Assembly: GCA_959604825.1 (NCBI GenBank)
Contig: CAUHCN010000007.1
Span: 1-64,000, forward strand
Length of the DNA: 64,000 nt
Direction of reading: 5' to 3'
DNA from: an uncultured Collinsella sp.
GTDB taxonomy: Bacteria; Actinomycetota; Coriobacteriia; Coriobacteriales; Coriobacteriaceae
Both the position numbers and the translations under genes were made by a program. This document shows positions 54,983 through 64,000 of this stretch, piece by piece. Each line of letters begins with the position of its first letter. Within the stretch, counting starts at the first letter, position 1. A model generated the notes under the pieces. The model ran no database searches. It had not been told where the DNA came from and worked only from the letters and a program-made list of their open reading frames with translations.

Positions 54983-56755
54983 TCAGTCGAGCTCGTGCGC
55001 ACGCGCACCTTCGAACTGCATTCGATAGTAACGGGCATAGGTGCCGCCACGGGCGAGAAGCTCCTCGTGCGTGCCACGCTCCACAACGCGACCATGCTCA
55101 ACGGTCGCAATCTCATCGGCATGCTTAATGGTCGAAAGACGATGGGCAATGATAATCGTGGTGCGGCCGCGTGCCAGCTCTTCGAGTGACTCCTGCACCG
55201 CCTCCTCGCTCTCGTTATCCAAAGCACTCGTCGCCTCGTCCAAAATCAGGATCTTGGGGTTCTTGAGAAACACGCGCGCGATGGCAACGCGCTGTTTCTG
55301 TCCGCCCGAAAGACGGCTGCCGCGCTCGCCCACGACCGTGTCATAGCCCTGTGGAAGCGACTCGATAAAGGCATCGATGTTGGCGCGACGGGCGGCCTCG
55401 GCGATCTCTTCTGCCGTAGCGCCCGGCTTGCCGTAGGCGATGTTCTCGCCGATTGTTCCGTCAAACAGGTAGACATCCTGCTGCACCAGGCCGATAGCGC
55501 GGCGCAGGCTCTGCTGCGTCACATCGCGCACGTCCTGACCGTCGATGCTAATGGACCCAGCGGCAACGTCGTAAAAGCGCGGCAGCAGCGAACAGGTCGT
55601 CGATTTGCCACCGCCCGAAGGGCCAACCAAAGCGATGGTCTGCCCGGGCTTGATAGACAGATCCATATGGTCGATAACGGGACGCTCGTCGGCATCGCCC
55701 TCGCCCAGCTCAACATCCTCGTAGTTAAAGCACACGTCGTGATACTCCACGGCGCCGGCAGTCACCTGCAGATCCGTGGCGCCCGGCTTGTCCTGGATAT
55801 CCGGCGCGGTCGAGAGTACCTCGTCCATACGCTTAAAGCCGGCGATAGCCTTCTGATACATTTCGGCCGAATTGACGAGTGTCTCGAGCGGCGTGCAGAA
55901 CAGCGAAATGTAGAGCGCGAAGGTTGCCATATCGACTGCCTGCAGCTGGCCTTGGGCAACCAGCCAACCGCCCAGCAGCACCACGATCACATAGAGCACA
56001 CCCGAGAGCAGGCCATACGTCGCGGTATAGACGCCCATGGCGTGATACATGTTCTCCTTGGACGAAAGATAGCGATTGTTGGAGGCGCGGAACTTGAAAC
56101 GTTCGGTCTCCTCATTGGCAAAGCTCTTGACCACGCGCATGCCCGCCAGCGAATCCTGCAGCTGCGCATTGATGCCGCTGATCTTTTTGCGGTTGTCGCT
56201 AAAGACCTCGCGCATGCGCATGTTCTGCCAAAACATGATGACCGCAAACGCCGCCGTCACCACGGCCATGGCGAGCGCCAGCACCGGGGCGATGGTAAAG
56301 AGGATCACAAACGAGCCGATAATCTCGATGCCGCAGATGATGATCCACTCGGGCACGTGGTGCGCCGCCTCGCAGATATCGAACAGGTCGTTGACCACGC
56401 GGCCCATCATGTCGCCCGAGCTGTTGCGGTCGAAGTACGCAAAGCTAAAGCGCTCATACTGGTCGAACAGGTCCTCGCGCATTTTGGACTCCATACGCGC
56501 GCCCATCACGTGACCCCAATAGCTCACAAAATAGCGGCAGGCGCAGCGGATGGCATACATCAGCACCAAGCCCACCGCGATCATGCCGAGCGCCTGCATA
56601 ATGGCAGCCTGACCCTGGGTAAACAGCCCACCGGTCAGATTGCGCAGGATAATGGGGAACGCCAGGTCAATGGCGGCAAGCACCAGAGCACAAACAGTAT
56701 CAGCAACAAAAAGCCCCATCTGGGGCTTGTAATACGAAAGAAACCTCTTCAGCAT
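54983..56755 (-). CDS. ABC exporter, fused membrane and ATPase domains
   Basis: A 590-residue half-transporter that works as a dimer. Six helices fill residues 1-320. The ATPase has Walker A GPSGGGKST (about 378-386), signature LSGGQKQR, Walker B ILILDEATSALD and the H loop AHRLS. It is of the lipid/drug exporter type; the substrate is unknown. The frame continues upstream to 56854, but ATG 56755 (MLKRFLSYYKPQ) is the family start. The upstream leader contains copy 2 of the structured element, 8 bp from the ATG. Confidence 0.92.
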   Translation of the reverse strand: MLKRFLSYYKPQMGLFVADTVCALVLAAIDLAFPIILRNLTGGLFTQGQAAIMQALGMIAVGLVLMYAIRCACRYFVSYWGHVMGARMESKMREDLFDQYERFSFAYFDRNSSGDMMGRVVNDLFDICEAAHHVPEWIIICGIEIIGSFVILFTIAPVLALAMAVVTAAFAVIMFWQNMRMREVFSDNRKKISGINAQLQDSLAGMRVVKSFANEETERFKFRASNNRYLSSKENMYHAMGVYTATYGLLSGVLYVIVVLLGGWLVAQGQLQAVDMATFALYISLFCTPLETLVNSAEMYQKAIAGFKRMDEVLSTAPDIQDKPGATDLQVTAGAVEYHDVCFNYEDVELGEGDADERPVIDHMDLSIKPGQTIALVGPSGGGKSTTCSLLPRFYDVAAGSISIDGQDVRDVTQQSLRRAIGLVQQDVYLFDGTIGENIAYGKPGATAEEIAEAARRANIDAFIESLPQGYDTVVGERGSRLSGGQKQRVAIARVFLKNPKILILDEATSALDNESEEAVQESLEELARGRTTIIIAHRLSTIKHADEIATVEHGRVVERGTHEELLARGGTYARYYRMQFEGARAHELD

Positions 56756-56762
56756 AATCACC

Positions 56763-56911
56763 TTACGCGGTTTTACCAAACCGCGTTTCATCTCGACGCT
56801 GCAAGTGCTCCATTTGGACAATCTGGCCTTCAATCGTCGGTCGCGTATACCCATACGCTTCCCTCCTCTTTTAGGCCACCTTGTCTCAAATGGAGCACTT
56901 TCGCTGACTTA
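56763..56911 (-). repeat. Structured variable-arm element, copy 2
   Basis: On the minus strand: TAAGTCAGCGAAA; arm GTGCTCCATTTG; CAAGGTG; GCC...GGC; CAGATTG; arm CAAATGGAGCAC; TTGCAGCGTCGAG; ATGAAACGCGGTTTGGTAAA and the CGCGGTTT/AAACCGCG hairpin. It is 149 nt, against 150 in copy 1, and lies in the ABC exporter leader. Confidence 0.85.
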
Positions 56912-56939
56912 CACAAACCTGCGGGATCATTCCCGCTCG

Positions 56940-57635
56940 TTAAATCTCCGCTCCGCCCAGCCTGTGTGCGATGCTGTCGCAGGCAAGCGCGCCTACAACG
57001 GTCTTGGCGTCTTCGATCTTGCCGTCGAGCACGGCGTCGATCAGCTCGTGCAGCGGCACCAGGTCCACGTTGACAAACTCGTCATCATCGGGGTTGGGCG
57101 CATCAAACTCGAGCTTGGTAGCCAAGTAGATGTGGATGATCTCATCGCAAAAACCGCATGACGTGACAATCGACGTCAAAAAGCGAATACGACCGGCCCT
57201 AAAGCCCGTCTCCTCATGCAGTTCGCGCTTGGCGCAATCGAGCGGGTCCTCGCCCGGGTCGAGCTTGCCGGCGGGAATCTCGACCGTCACGCGGTCGATG
57301 GCGGTGCGGTACTGACGCACCAGTACGATCTTGCCGCTCTCGGTCAGTGCCACAACGGCCGCCGCACCCGGATGGCGAACGATATCGCGGGCGCTGCGGC
57401 GACCGTTGGGCAGCTCAACCTCAAGACGGTGGACGTCGAGGATCTTGCCCTTCCAGGCGCACTCCTCCGAAAGAATCTTCTCGTGCAGCTCGGCATCGTG
57501 CGGGTCGTCGTCGCCCAGCACCAGCGCCGGCTCGTCAGCGACCTCGCCACCAGGCTCGCCCTCGGCGTGCCCATACATGCGGCTGTCCTCCTCGACGATC
57601 TGCGCGTCCACGAGTTCTTCGTTCTTCTCGTCCAT
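56940..57635 (-). CDS. NUDIX hydrolase, ADP-ribose pyrophosphatase type
   Basis: A hydrolase of nucleoside diphosphate derivatives. The Nudix box reads GKLDPGEDPLDCAKRELHEE then TG (about 122-144), with all catalytic Glu residues. VRQYRTAIDRVTVEIPAG is the ADP-ribose-type strand. The first 50 residues are an acidic extension. ATG 57644 is an alternative start. It lies just downstream of purD. Confidence 0.9.
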   Translation of the reverse strand: MDEKNEELVDAQIVEEDSRMYGHAEGEPGGEVADEPALVLGDDDPHDAELHEKILSEECAWKGKILDVHRLEVELPNGRRSARDIVRHPGAAAVVALTESGKIVLVRQYRTAIDRVTVEIPAGKLDPGEDPLDCAKRELHEETGFRAGRIRFLTSIVTSCGFCDEIIHIYLATKLEFDAPNPDDDEFVNVDLVPLHELIDAVLDGKIEDAKTVVGALACDSIAHRLGGAEI

Positions 57636-57656
57636 CCGTCTCATTCCTCTCGGATT

Positions 57657-58961
57657 TTAGGCATCCCAGGCGTCGCGGCCGCGCAGCGCGCGCAAGCCGA
57701 TGTCGTGACGCAGGGTCTTGCCCTCAAAATCAATCTTCTCGCAGGCCTCGTAGGCAAGGTTGCGAGCGTTCTCGAACGTGTCGCCCAGAGCGGTCACGGC
57801 AAGCACGCGGCCACCATTGGTCACGAGCTGGCCGTCCACCACGGCAGTGCCCGCGTGGTACACCGTCACGTTCTCCTTGGCCTCGGCATCCTCAATACCG
57901 GTGATGACCTTGCCTTTCTCGTAGCTGCCGGGGTAGCCCGCGCTCGTCAGGACAACGGCCACGGCCCACTCGTCGCGCCAGTCGAGTTCAATCTGGTCGA
58001 GCTCGCAGTTGGCGCAGGCGAGCATGACCTCGACCAGATCGTTCTTAAGGCGCGGCAGCACGACCTGCGTCTCGGGGTCGCCAAAGCGGGCATTGAACTC
58101 CAGCACCTTGGGGCCGGCAGGCGTGAGCATAAAGCCGCCATACAGGCAGCCGCGGTAGTCGATGCCCTCGGCAGCAAGCTCGGCCACGGTCTGCTCCATG
58201 ACCTTCACCATGGTGGCGTGTTCCTCGTCAGTCACGATGGGCACCGGGCTGTAGACGCCCATGCCGCCGGTGTTGGGGCCCTTGTCGCCCTCGAGCGCGC
58301 GCTTGTGGTCCTGCGAGGTGGCCATGGGGCGCACGGTCTTGCCGTCGGTAAAGGCCAAAAGCGAGCACTCGGGGCCGGTCAGCATCTCCTCGATGACCAC
58401 GGTGTTGCCGGCGTCGCCAAAGGTGCCGCCAAAGCACTCGCGCACGGCCTCCTCGGCCTGCTCAAGTTCGGTCGCCACGATAACGCCCTTGCCCGCGGCA
58501 AGGCCGTCGGCCTTGACGACCAACGGAGCGCCCTGCTCACGCACGTAGGCGAGAGCCGAAGCCTCGTCGGTAAATGAACCATAGGCTGCCGTCGGGATAC
58601 CGGCGCGCTCCATGAGCTGCTTGGAGAACAGTTTGGAGCCCTCCATCTGGGCGCCCTCGGCACCCGGGCCAAAGCAGGGAATACCCGCCGCGCGCACGGC
58701 GTCGGCCACGCCCGCCACGAGCGGAGCCTCGGGACCAATTACCACGAGTCCGCATCCGTGGCTCTGAGCAAACGCCGCCACGGCCGCAGGATCGCAGTCG
58801 TCGAGAACAACGTTCTCGCCGCAGCTCGCGGTGCCGCCGTTGCCCGGCGCGATGTAGAGCTTGCCGGCGCGCGGTGATGCTGCGAGCTTTGCTGCCAAAG
58901 CATGCTCGCGGCCGCCGCTGCCCAACAACAGGATGTCGATGGTTTGAGTGTCAGCCTTCAA
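57657..58961 (-). CDS. purD: Phosphoribosylamine-glycine ligase
   Basis: Joins glycine to phosphoribosylamine in purine synthesis. The 434-residue ATP-grasp enzyme has [13 protein letters not shown] (about 10-22), [48 protein letters not shown] and [18 protein letters not shown]. The start is a TTG at 58961 with AGGAGG five bases upstream; longer frames lack family similarity. Confidence 0.95.
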   Translation of the reverse strand: MKADTQTIDILLLGSGGREHALAAKLAASPRAGKLYIAPGNGGTASCGENVVLDDCDPAAVAAFAQSHGCGLVVIGPEAPLVAGVADAVRAAGIPCFGPGAEGAQMEGSKLFSKQLMERAGIPTAAYGSFTDEASALAYVREQGAPLVVKADGLAAGKGVIVATELEQAEEAVRECFGGTFGDAGNTVVIEEMLTGPECSLLAFTDGKTVRPMATSQDHKRALEGDKGPNTGGMGVYSPVPIVTDEEHATMVKVMEQTVAELAAEGIDYRGCLYGGFMLTPAGPKVLEFNARFGDPETQVVLPRLKNDLVEVMLACANCELDQIELDWRDEWAVAVVLTSAGYPGSYEKGKVITGIEDAEAKENVTVYHAGTAVVDGQLVTNGGRVLAVTALGDTFENARNLAYEACEKIDFEGKTLRHDIGLRALRGRDAWDA

Positions 58962-59013
58962 GGGTGCCTCCTCTATGGATGAATAGCCCGCTCCGCGCGA
59001 GCCCTTTGCAAGC

Positions 59014-59057
59014 AAATATACCCCTCGGCCGCCCACTTGGGCTGCAAAGGGGTATAT
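59014..59057 (-). terminator. Hairpin downstream of purA
   Basis: 10-bp stem ATATACCCCT (59016-59025) and AGGGGTATAT (59048-59057), 23 bp after the purA stop. The U tract is poor, so termination may be partial and could let purD be read from purA. Confidence 0.55.
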
Positions 59058-59079
59058 CGCAATAACCAAATAGTCCCGA

Positions 59080-60375
<1,296 letters not shown>

Positions 60376-60459
60376 TTACATTCATGGACTGTCTACGCGC
60401 CACGCCGGCACGCAGAAGCACAAAACATTCCCAGTATACCCGTGCAACGGGCGCCTGTC

Positions 60460-61851
60460 CTACTCCTCGGCGTGTGCCCCATCAAGCTCATAGAACTTGG
60501 TGGATGCCGGCAGGAACATCAGGTCGACGTCGCCGATCGGGCCCGAACGGTTCTTGGCCACGACGATACGCGTAACGCCCTCGTCGGGTCGATCGTCGCG
60601 CGAGGCTTCGGCCTCGTCGGCGGAGCGGTCCAAGAACATAACGATATCGGCGTCCTGCTCGATGGAGCCCGATTCACGAAGGTCGGAAAGCTGCGGGCGC
60701 TTGCCGGTACGGGATTCGACCTGACGCGAGAGCTGCGACAGCGCGATGAGCGGGATCTTGAGTTCCTTGGCCATGATCTTCAGACCACGCGACATCTCGG
60801 AGACCTCGACGGTACGGCTCTCGGAGCGGCGTCCCGGCGGAGGACTCACCAGCTGCAGGTAGTCCAGGATGATGATGGCCTTCTCCTTGTTGTGGAGCAT
60901 GCGGCGGCTCTTGGCGCGAATCTCGGTCACTGTGGTGCCGGGCGTATCGTCAATCAGAATATCGAGCTTGGACAAGGTCTGCGTGGCCTCGTTGATATTG
61001 GCCCACTGCTCGGGGCTAATGCGGCCCATGCGGAAGTCACTGATCGAAATCATGGCGTAGGCGCAAATCAGACGCTGGGCAATTTCCTTGCCCGACATCT
61101 CCAGCGAGAAGAAGCCGACGGTATAACCGGCCGCGGCAGCGTTGAGCGCCAGATTCAGGGCGAACGACGTCTTACCCACAGCAGGGCGGGCGCCGATGAT
61201 GATGAGCTGGCCCTCGCGAAAACCCATGAGCATGCGGTCGAGCGACGGGAAGCCCGTGGGCACGCCCGCAGCCTGGCCGCCTGCCTGGCACACTTCCTCG
61301 GCCTCGTTATAGGCCTCGACCATAAACTCGGTCAGCGTCTTGTAGCTCGACTTGACCTCGCGCGCCGTGACCTTGAGCAACTTGCTCTCGGCCAGCTCCA
61401 CGACCTCTTTGGTATCGGTGGGAGCGTTATAGGCCAGCGCGTTGATCTCGTTGGTGGCGCCGATCAGCTCACGCAGCATCGAATCGCGGCGAACGATAGC
61501 GGCATGGTGCTGCCAGTTGACGAGCGACAGGGTCTGACCCATCAACTCCAAAATGTAGGCCTCGCCGCCCACGGCATCAAGCTTGTTGATGCTTCGCAGG
61601 TAATCGATCAGCGAGATGGAGTCGATGGGAATGCGGCTGTTGTACATATCGACCATCGCGGTATAGATGGTCTTATGAATGGGCCGGTAGAAGTCATCGG
61701 GCTGCAGCTCGACCTGGGCCTCTTCGACCACCTCGGGCGATAGCAGCATAGCGGCCAGTACATTGGCCTCTGCATCTTGGTTTTGGGGAAGACCCAACTT
61801 GGAGCCGCGGTCCTCAACCGTCAGCCCGGTCTCCCTATCGTCATATGCCAT
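60460..61851 (-). CDS. dnaB: Replicative DNA helicase
   Basis: Hexameric helicase that unwinds DNA at the replication fork. The 463-residue protein has the N-terminal helical domain (LPQNQDAEANVLAAMLLSP) and a RecA-type core with Walker A GARPAVGKTSFA (about 215-226), IILDYLQLV, and SQLSRQVESR. No intein is present. GAGGATGCTC precedes ATG 61851. It closes the ribosomal protein-ssb-dnaB cluster. Confidence 0.96.
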   Translation of the reverse strand: MAYDDRETGLTVEDRGSKLGLPQNQDAEANVLAAMLLSPEVVEEAQVELQPDDFYRPIHKTIYTAMVDMYNSRIPIDSISLIDYLRSINKLDAVGGEAYILELMGQTLSLVNWQHHAAIVRRDSMLRELIGATNEINALAYNAPTDTKEVVELAESKLLKVTAREVKSSYKTLTEFMVEAYNEAEEVCQAGGQAAGVPTGFPSLDRMLMGFREGQLIIIGARPAVGKTSFALNLALNAAAAGYTVGFFSLEMSGKEIAQRLICAYAMISISDFRMGRISPEQWANINEATQTLSKLDILIDDTPGTTVTEIRAKSRRMLHNKEKAIIILDYLQLVSPPPGRRSESRTVEVSEMSRGLKIMAKELKIPLIALSQLSRQVESRTGKRPQLSDLRESGSIEQDADIVMFLDRSADEAEASRDDRPDEGVTRIVVAKNRSGPIGDVDLMFLPASTKFYELDGAHAEE

Positions 61852-62003
61852 GAGCATCCTCATTCATATCGCTTGCGAGCATCCATAGTATCAGCCACGG
61901 TCCCAAAACGCGCCGCGCGCCGCCAATCATCACCGAACCAAACGGATGAACGGTCCTGTATATAGGACTTCGACGCAACGTTCACCATGACACTCACTCA
62001 GCG

Positions 62004-62043
62004 CAAAAAACAAAAGGGCGCCCTGGTTTCCCAGAGCGCCCTT
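62004..62043 (-). terminator. Terminator of the rpsF-ssb-rpsR-rplI unit
   Basis: Stem AAGGGCGC (62014-62021) with CTGG against CCAG and GCGCCCTT (62036-62043). The plus-strand A tracts at 62005-62015 become the U tract on the minus strand, so dnaB probably has its own promoter. Confidence 0.88.
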
Positions 62044-62075
62044 CTTAGAACAAGATTGTTGCGTTGCAGCAAATG

Positions 62076-62615
62076 CTACTCGGCAGCAGCCTCAGTCTCG
62101 ACCTCGGCGGTCTCGGCCTCGGCGACCTCAGCGGCCTCCTCGACCTCAGCCTCGGCAGCGAGCTCCTCGGCGGTAACGCCGACGAGAACGACAACCTCGG
62201 CCTTGATCTCGCGGTACAGCGAGATGGCAACGGTGTGGGCACCGGCAACCTTGATGGGCTTACCGAGCTCGACGCGCTTGCGGTCGATGTCCATACCGAG
62301 CTGAGCCTTGATGGCGTCAGCGATCATAGCGGCGGTAACGGAGCCAAAGAGGATGCCCTCGTCGCCGACCTTGACGTCAACGGTGACCGTCTTGCCCTCG
62401 AAGGCAGCCTTGGTCTCGTTGGCGGTAGCCAGACGGACGGCCTCGCGCTTGGCGATGTTGTTGCGACGCTCGTCAAGCTGCTTGAGGTTGCCCTTGGTGG
62501 CGGCAACAGCGAGCTTCTTGGGGAACAGGAAGTTCTCAGCGTAACCCTGAGCGACCTCTACGACGTCACCCTCGCCGCCCTTGCCCTTGATCTCATCGAG
62601 AAGAATAACCTTCAT
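62076..62615 (-). CDS. rplI: 50S ribosomal protein L9
   Basis: Binds 23S rRNA. The 179-residue protein has MKVILLDEIKGKGGEGDVVEVAQGYAENFL..., the standard L9 N-domain, a long helix and the C-domain to about residue 148. A further 30 residues are almost only Ala, Glu and Val, an unusual acidic tail. GGGAGACGC precedes the ATG. Confidence 0.96.
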   Translation of the reverse strand: MKVILLDEIKGKGGEGDVVEVAQGYAENFLFPKKLAVAATKGNLKQLDERRNNIAKREAVRLATANETKAAFEGKTVTVDVKVGDEGILFGSVTAAMIADAIKAQLGMDIDRKRVELGKPIKVAGAHTVAISLYREIKAEVVVLVGVTAEELAAEAEVEEAAEVAEAETAEVETEAAAE

Positions 62616-62630
62616 GATGCGTCTCCCTTC

Positions 62631-62897
62631 TTAGCCGCGGTCGCGGTTGCCACGAGAGGAAACCACGGGGACGGTGTACGGCAGGAGAGCCATCTCGCGG
62701 GCGCGCTTGATGGCGTTGGCGATGTCATGCTGATGCTGCGTGCAAGCGCCAGTGACGCGACGGGGCTTAATCTTGCCACGGTCGGTCATGTACTTACGGA
62801 GAAGCTGAGTGTCCTTATAGTCGATGAACTCAGTGTTCTCCTTGCAGAACTGGCAGTACTTACGACGCGGCTGACGTGCAGAAAAATCATTAGCCAT
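62631..62897 (-). CDS. rpsR: 30S ribosomal protein S18
   Basis: An 88-residue rRNA-binding protein. [12 protein letters not shown] with CxxC-like cysteines, [20 protein letters not shown] and [20 protein letters not shown] are diagnostic. GAAAGGTA precedes ATG 62897. It lies between ssb and rplI in the usual cluster order. Confidence 0.96.
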   Translation of the reverse strand: MANDFSARQPRRKYCQFCKENTEFIDYKDTQLLRKYMTDRGKIKPRRVTGACTQHQHDIANAIKRAREMALLPYTVPVVSSRGNRDRG

Positions 62898-62969
62898 GTC
62901 AAAATACCTTTCGTTTGGCAACTTCGGCGAACCGAAGCCGCCTCTCACTCAAAAATAGGTGAACAACCC

Positions 62970-63422
62970 TTAGAACGGGATGTCCTCATCGTAGACGTCG
63001 ACCGCGGGCGGCGTAGCCACCGGTGCGGCAGGACGTGCTGCGGGCGCGGGAGCTGCGGGGGCGTAACCGCCCTGGTCGTAGCCACCCTGGCCACCACGGG
63101 AGCTCATAAACTCGATCTCATCGACGATGACCTCAAGCTTGCTCCGGCGCTGGCCGTCGCGCTCCCAAGAGCTGTAGCGCAGCTTGCCCTCGATCGCGAC
63201 CTTGTTTCCCTTTGCCAGGAAACGGCTCACGGCCTCGGCGCGGGTGCCGAACATGGTGCAGTCGACAAAGTTGGGATAGTCCTCCCACTCACCAGTCTGC
63301 GCGTTGCGGCGACGATCGTTCACGGCGACGCCAAAGGACAGAACCTGGGTTCCGCCGGCGGTGGCGCGCAGCTCGGGATCGCGGGTGAGGTTACCGGTGA
63401 TGTTCACTCGATTGATGCTCAT
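62970..63422 (-). CDS. ssb: Single-stranded DNA-binding protein
   Basis: A 150-residue OB-fold protein. It begins MSINRVNITGNLTRDPELRA, has FVDCTMFGTRAEAVSRFLAKG, a Gly/Pro/Ala-rich linker (about 115-140), and ends in the acidic DEDIPF partner-binding tip. Confidence 0.96.
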   Translation of the reverse strand: MSINRVNITGNLTRDPELRATAGGTQVLSFGVAVNDRRRNAQTGEWEDYPNFVDCTMFGTRAEAVSRFLAKGNKVAIEGKLRYSSWERDGQRRSKLEVIVDEIEFMSSRGGQGGYDQGGYAPAAPAPAARPAAPVATPPAVDVYDEDIPF

Positions 63423-63470
63423 AACTCACTACTTCCTCTTGGGGCACAAGCCCAGTCCAAAACGACAGTC

Positions 63471-63764
63471 TTACTCCTGGTCGTCGCGACGGACGATCAT
63501 GTGGCGGACCACAGCGTCGGTGATGCGCAGGACGCGATCAAGCTCGGCGATCTGGGTAGGATCTGCGTGGAAGTTGATGAGGGTGTAGTCACCATCGGTG
63601 AGGTCGTTGATCTCGTAGGCGAGCTTGCGCTTGCCCCACTCGTCAACGGAGTCGACCTTGCCAGCGCCCTCAGCGATCGTGGTATCGATACGCTTCATAA
63701 CAGCGAGACGAGTCTCGGGGTCGAGCGACGGGTCAACAAAGAACAGCAGTTCATAAGCCTTCAT
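63471..63764 (-). CDS. rpsF: 30S ribosomal protein S6
   Basis: A 97-residue protein that pairs with S18 in the ribosome. KAYELLFFVDPSLDPET, GKRKLAYEINDLTDGDYTLI and VVRHMIVRRD are diagnostic. AGAGGAGGTGACA precedes ATG 63764. First gene of the cluster; the promoter lies to the right. Confidence 0.96.
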   Translation of the reverse strand: MKAYELLFFVDPSLDPETRLAVMKRIDTTIAEGAGKVDSVDEWGKRKLAYEINDLTDGDYTLINFHADPTQIAELDRVLRITDAVVRHMIVRRDDQE

Positions 63765-63932
63765 ATTGTCACCTCCTCTGGGCAAATGTGGCTTCAGGTC
63801 GTGAAGGTGCGCCTGAAGCAGGAAAAGACTTGGTAATAATATCTTTCAACCTCCCAGGCCGCAAGAATATGCAGCTACAACCTCATGACCTCCACATATG
63901 CCCATACTCACACGGCATTTCATGCGCATTCC

Positions 63933-63972
63933 AACCAAATGCTGACCAAATGCTTGACGGATCTGTGGACAA
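63933..63972. promoter_or_regulatory. DnaA-box-like site and short direct repeats
   Basis: TGTGGACAA at 63964-63972 is TTGTCCACA on the other strand, the DnaA box form favoured by high-GC actinobacteria. Two ACCAAATGCT repeats lie at about 63935 and 63946. Only one box is visible before the window ends. Confidence 0.4.
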
Positions 63973-64000
63973 GATACGGTGCCGTGGTGACAAGCTGAGC

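Overview
This is a chromosomal window from a high-GC, gene-dense bacterium. The evidence fits a gut Coriobacteriia species, most probably Collinsella: a bifunctional folP-folK gene, a fused energy-coupling-factor ATPase, an NfnAB pair, a mannose-family PTS and a large LPXTG-anchored glycosidase all point that way. This assignment is an inference from gene content and base composition; no marker gene was compared.

Layout. (1) 1-3,902: accessory DNA lying against the 3' end of an initiator tRNA. It holds a DUF2958 protein, a short orphan ORF, an overlapping pair of putative nucleases (PD-(D/E)XK/DUF4268 and GIY-YIG-like), a frameshifted DnaQ-type exonuclease-BRCT gene and a helicase remnant. 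(2) 4,176-14,663: coaX; an AAA/DUF4143 ATPase bracketed by palindromes; folP-folK with a degenerate biotin-ligase-like partner; a sirtuin; exonuclease III; and an ECF transporter operon (T, fused A1A2, S). (3) 14,693-22,459: glmU, prs, a Vsr/DUF559-like gene between two terminal-inverted-repeat elements, pth, and nfnAB. (4) 22,919-31,340: a cytidylate-kinase-like gene, a polar amino-acid ABC transporter, YqeY, a parvulin foldase, a PTS EIIA, purN and purM. (5) 31,498-36,756: purF, a CmpB-like membrane protein, a MoaE-like protein, sortase B and purE. (6) 36,974-48,818: a 2,137-residue cell-wall GH31 enzyme, a MarR regulator, a mannose-family PTS operon and a divergent GntR/UTRA regulator with a clear operator. 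(7) 49,034-63,764: carAB with a PyrR-like leader, a membrane protein, an ABC exporter, a NUDIX hydrolase, purD, purA, and the dnaB-rplI-rpsR-ssb-rpsF block. The window ends with an actinobacterial-type DnaA box.

The genes mostly serve nucleotide and cofactor synthesis: prs makes PRPP; purF, purD, purN, purM, purE and purA make purines; carAB feeds pyrimidines and arginine; folP-folK, coaX and glmU serve folate, CoA and peptidoglycan. The GH31 enzyme, the PTS and their regulators look like a host-glycan module.

The least explained content is between genes. At least seven families of palindromic elements occur. Two families show the same striking pattern: conserved loop or internal-loop sequences, with stem arms that differ completely between copies yet stay perfectly self-complementary. 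The copies at 26,948-27,097 and 56,763-56,911 are the clearest case. Other elements include two 203/204-bp terminal-inverted-repeat units, a 167-bp element with 32-bp inverted ends, a three-unit array of about 55-bp palindromes at 22,599-22,814, and an apparent in-frame repeat insertion inside the ECF ATPase gene.
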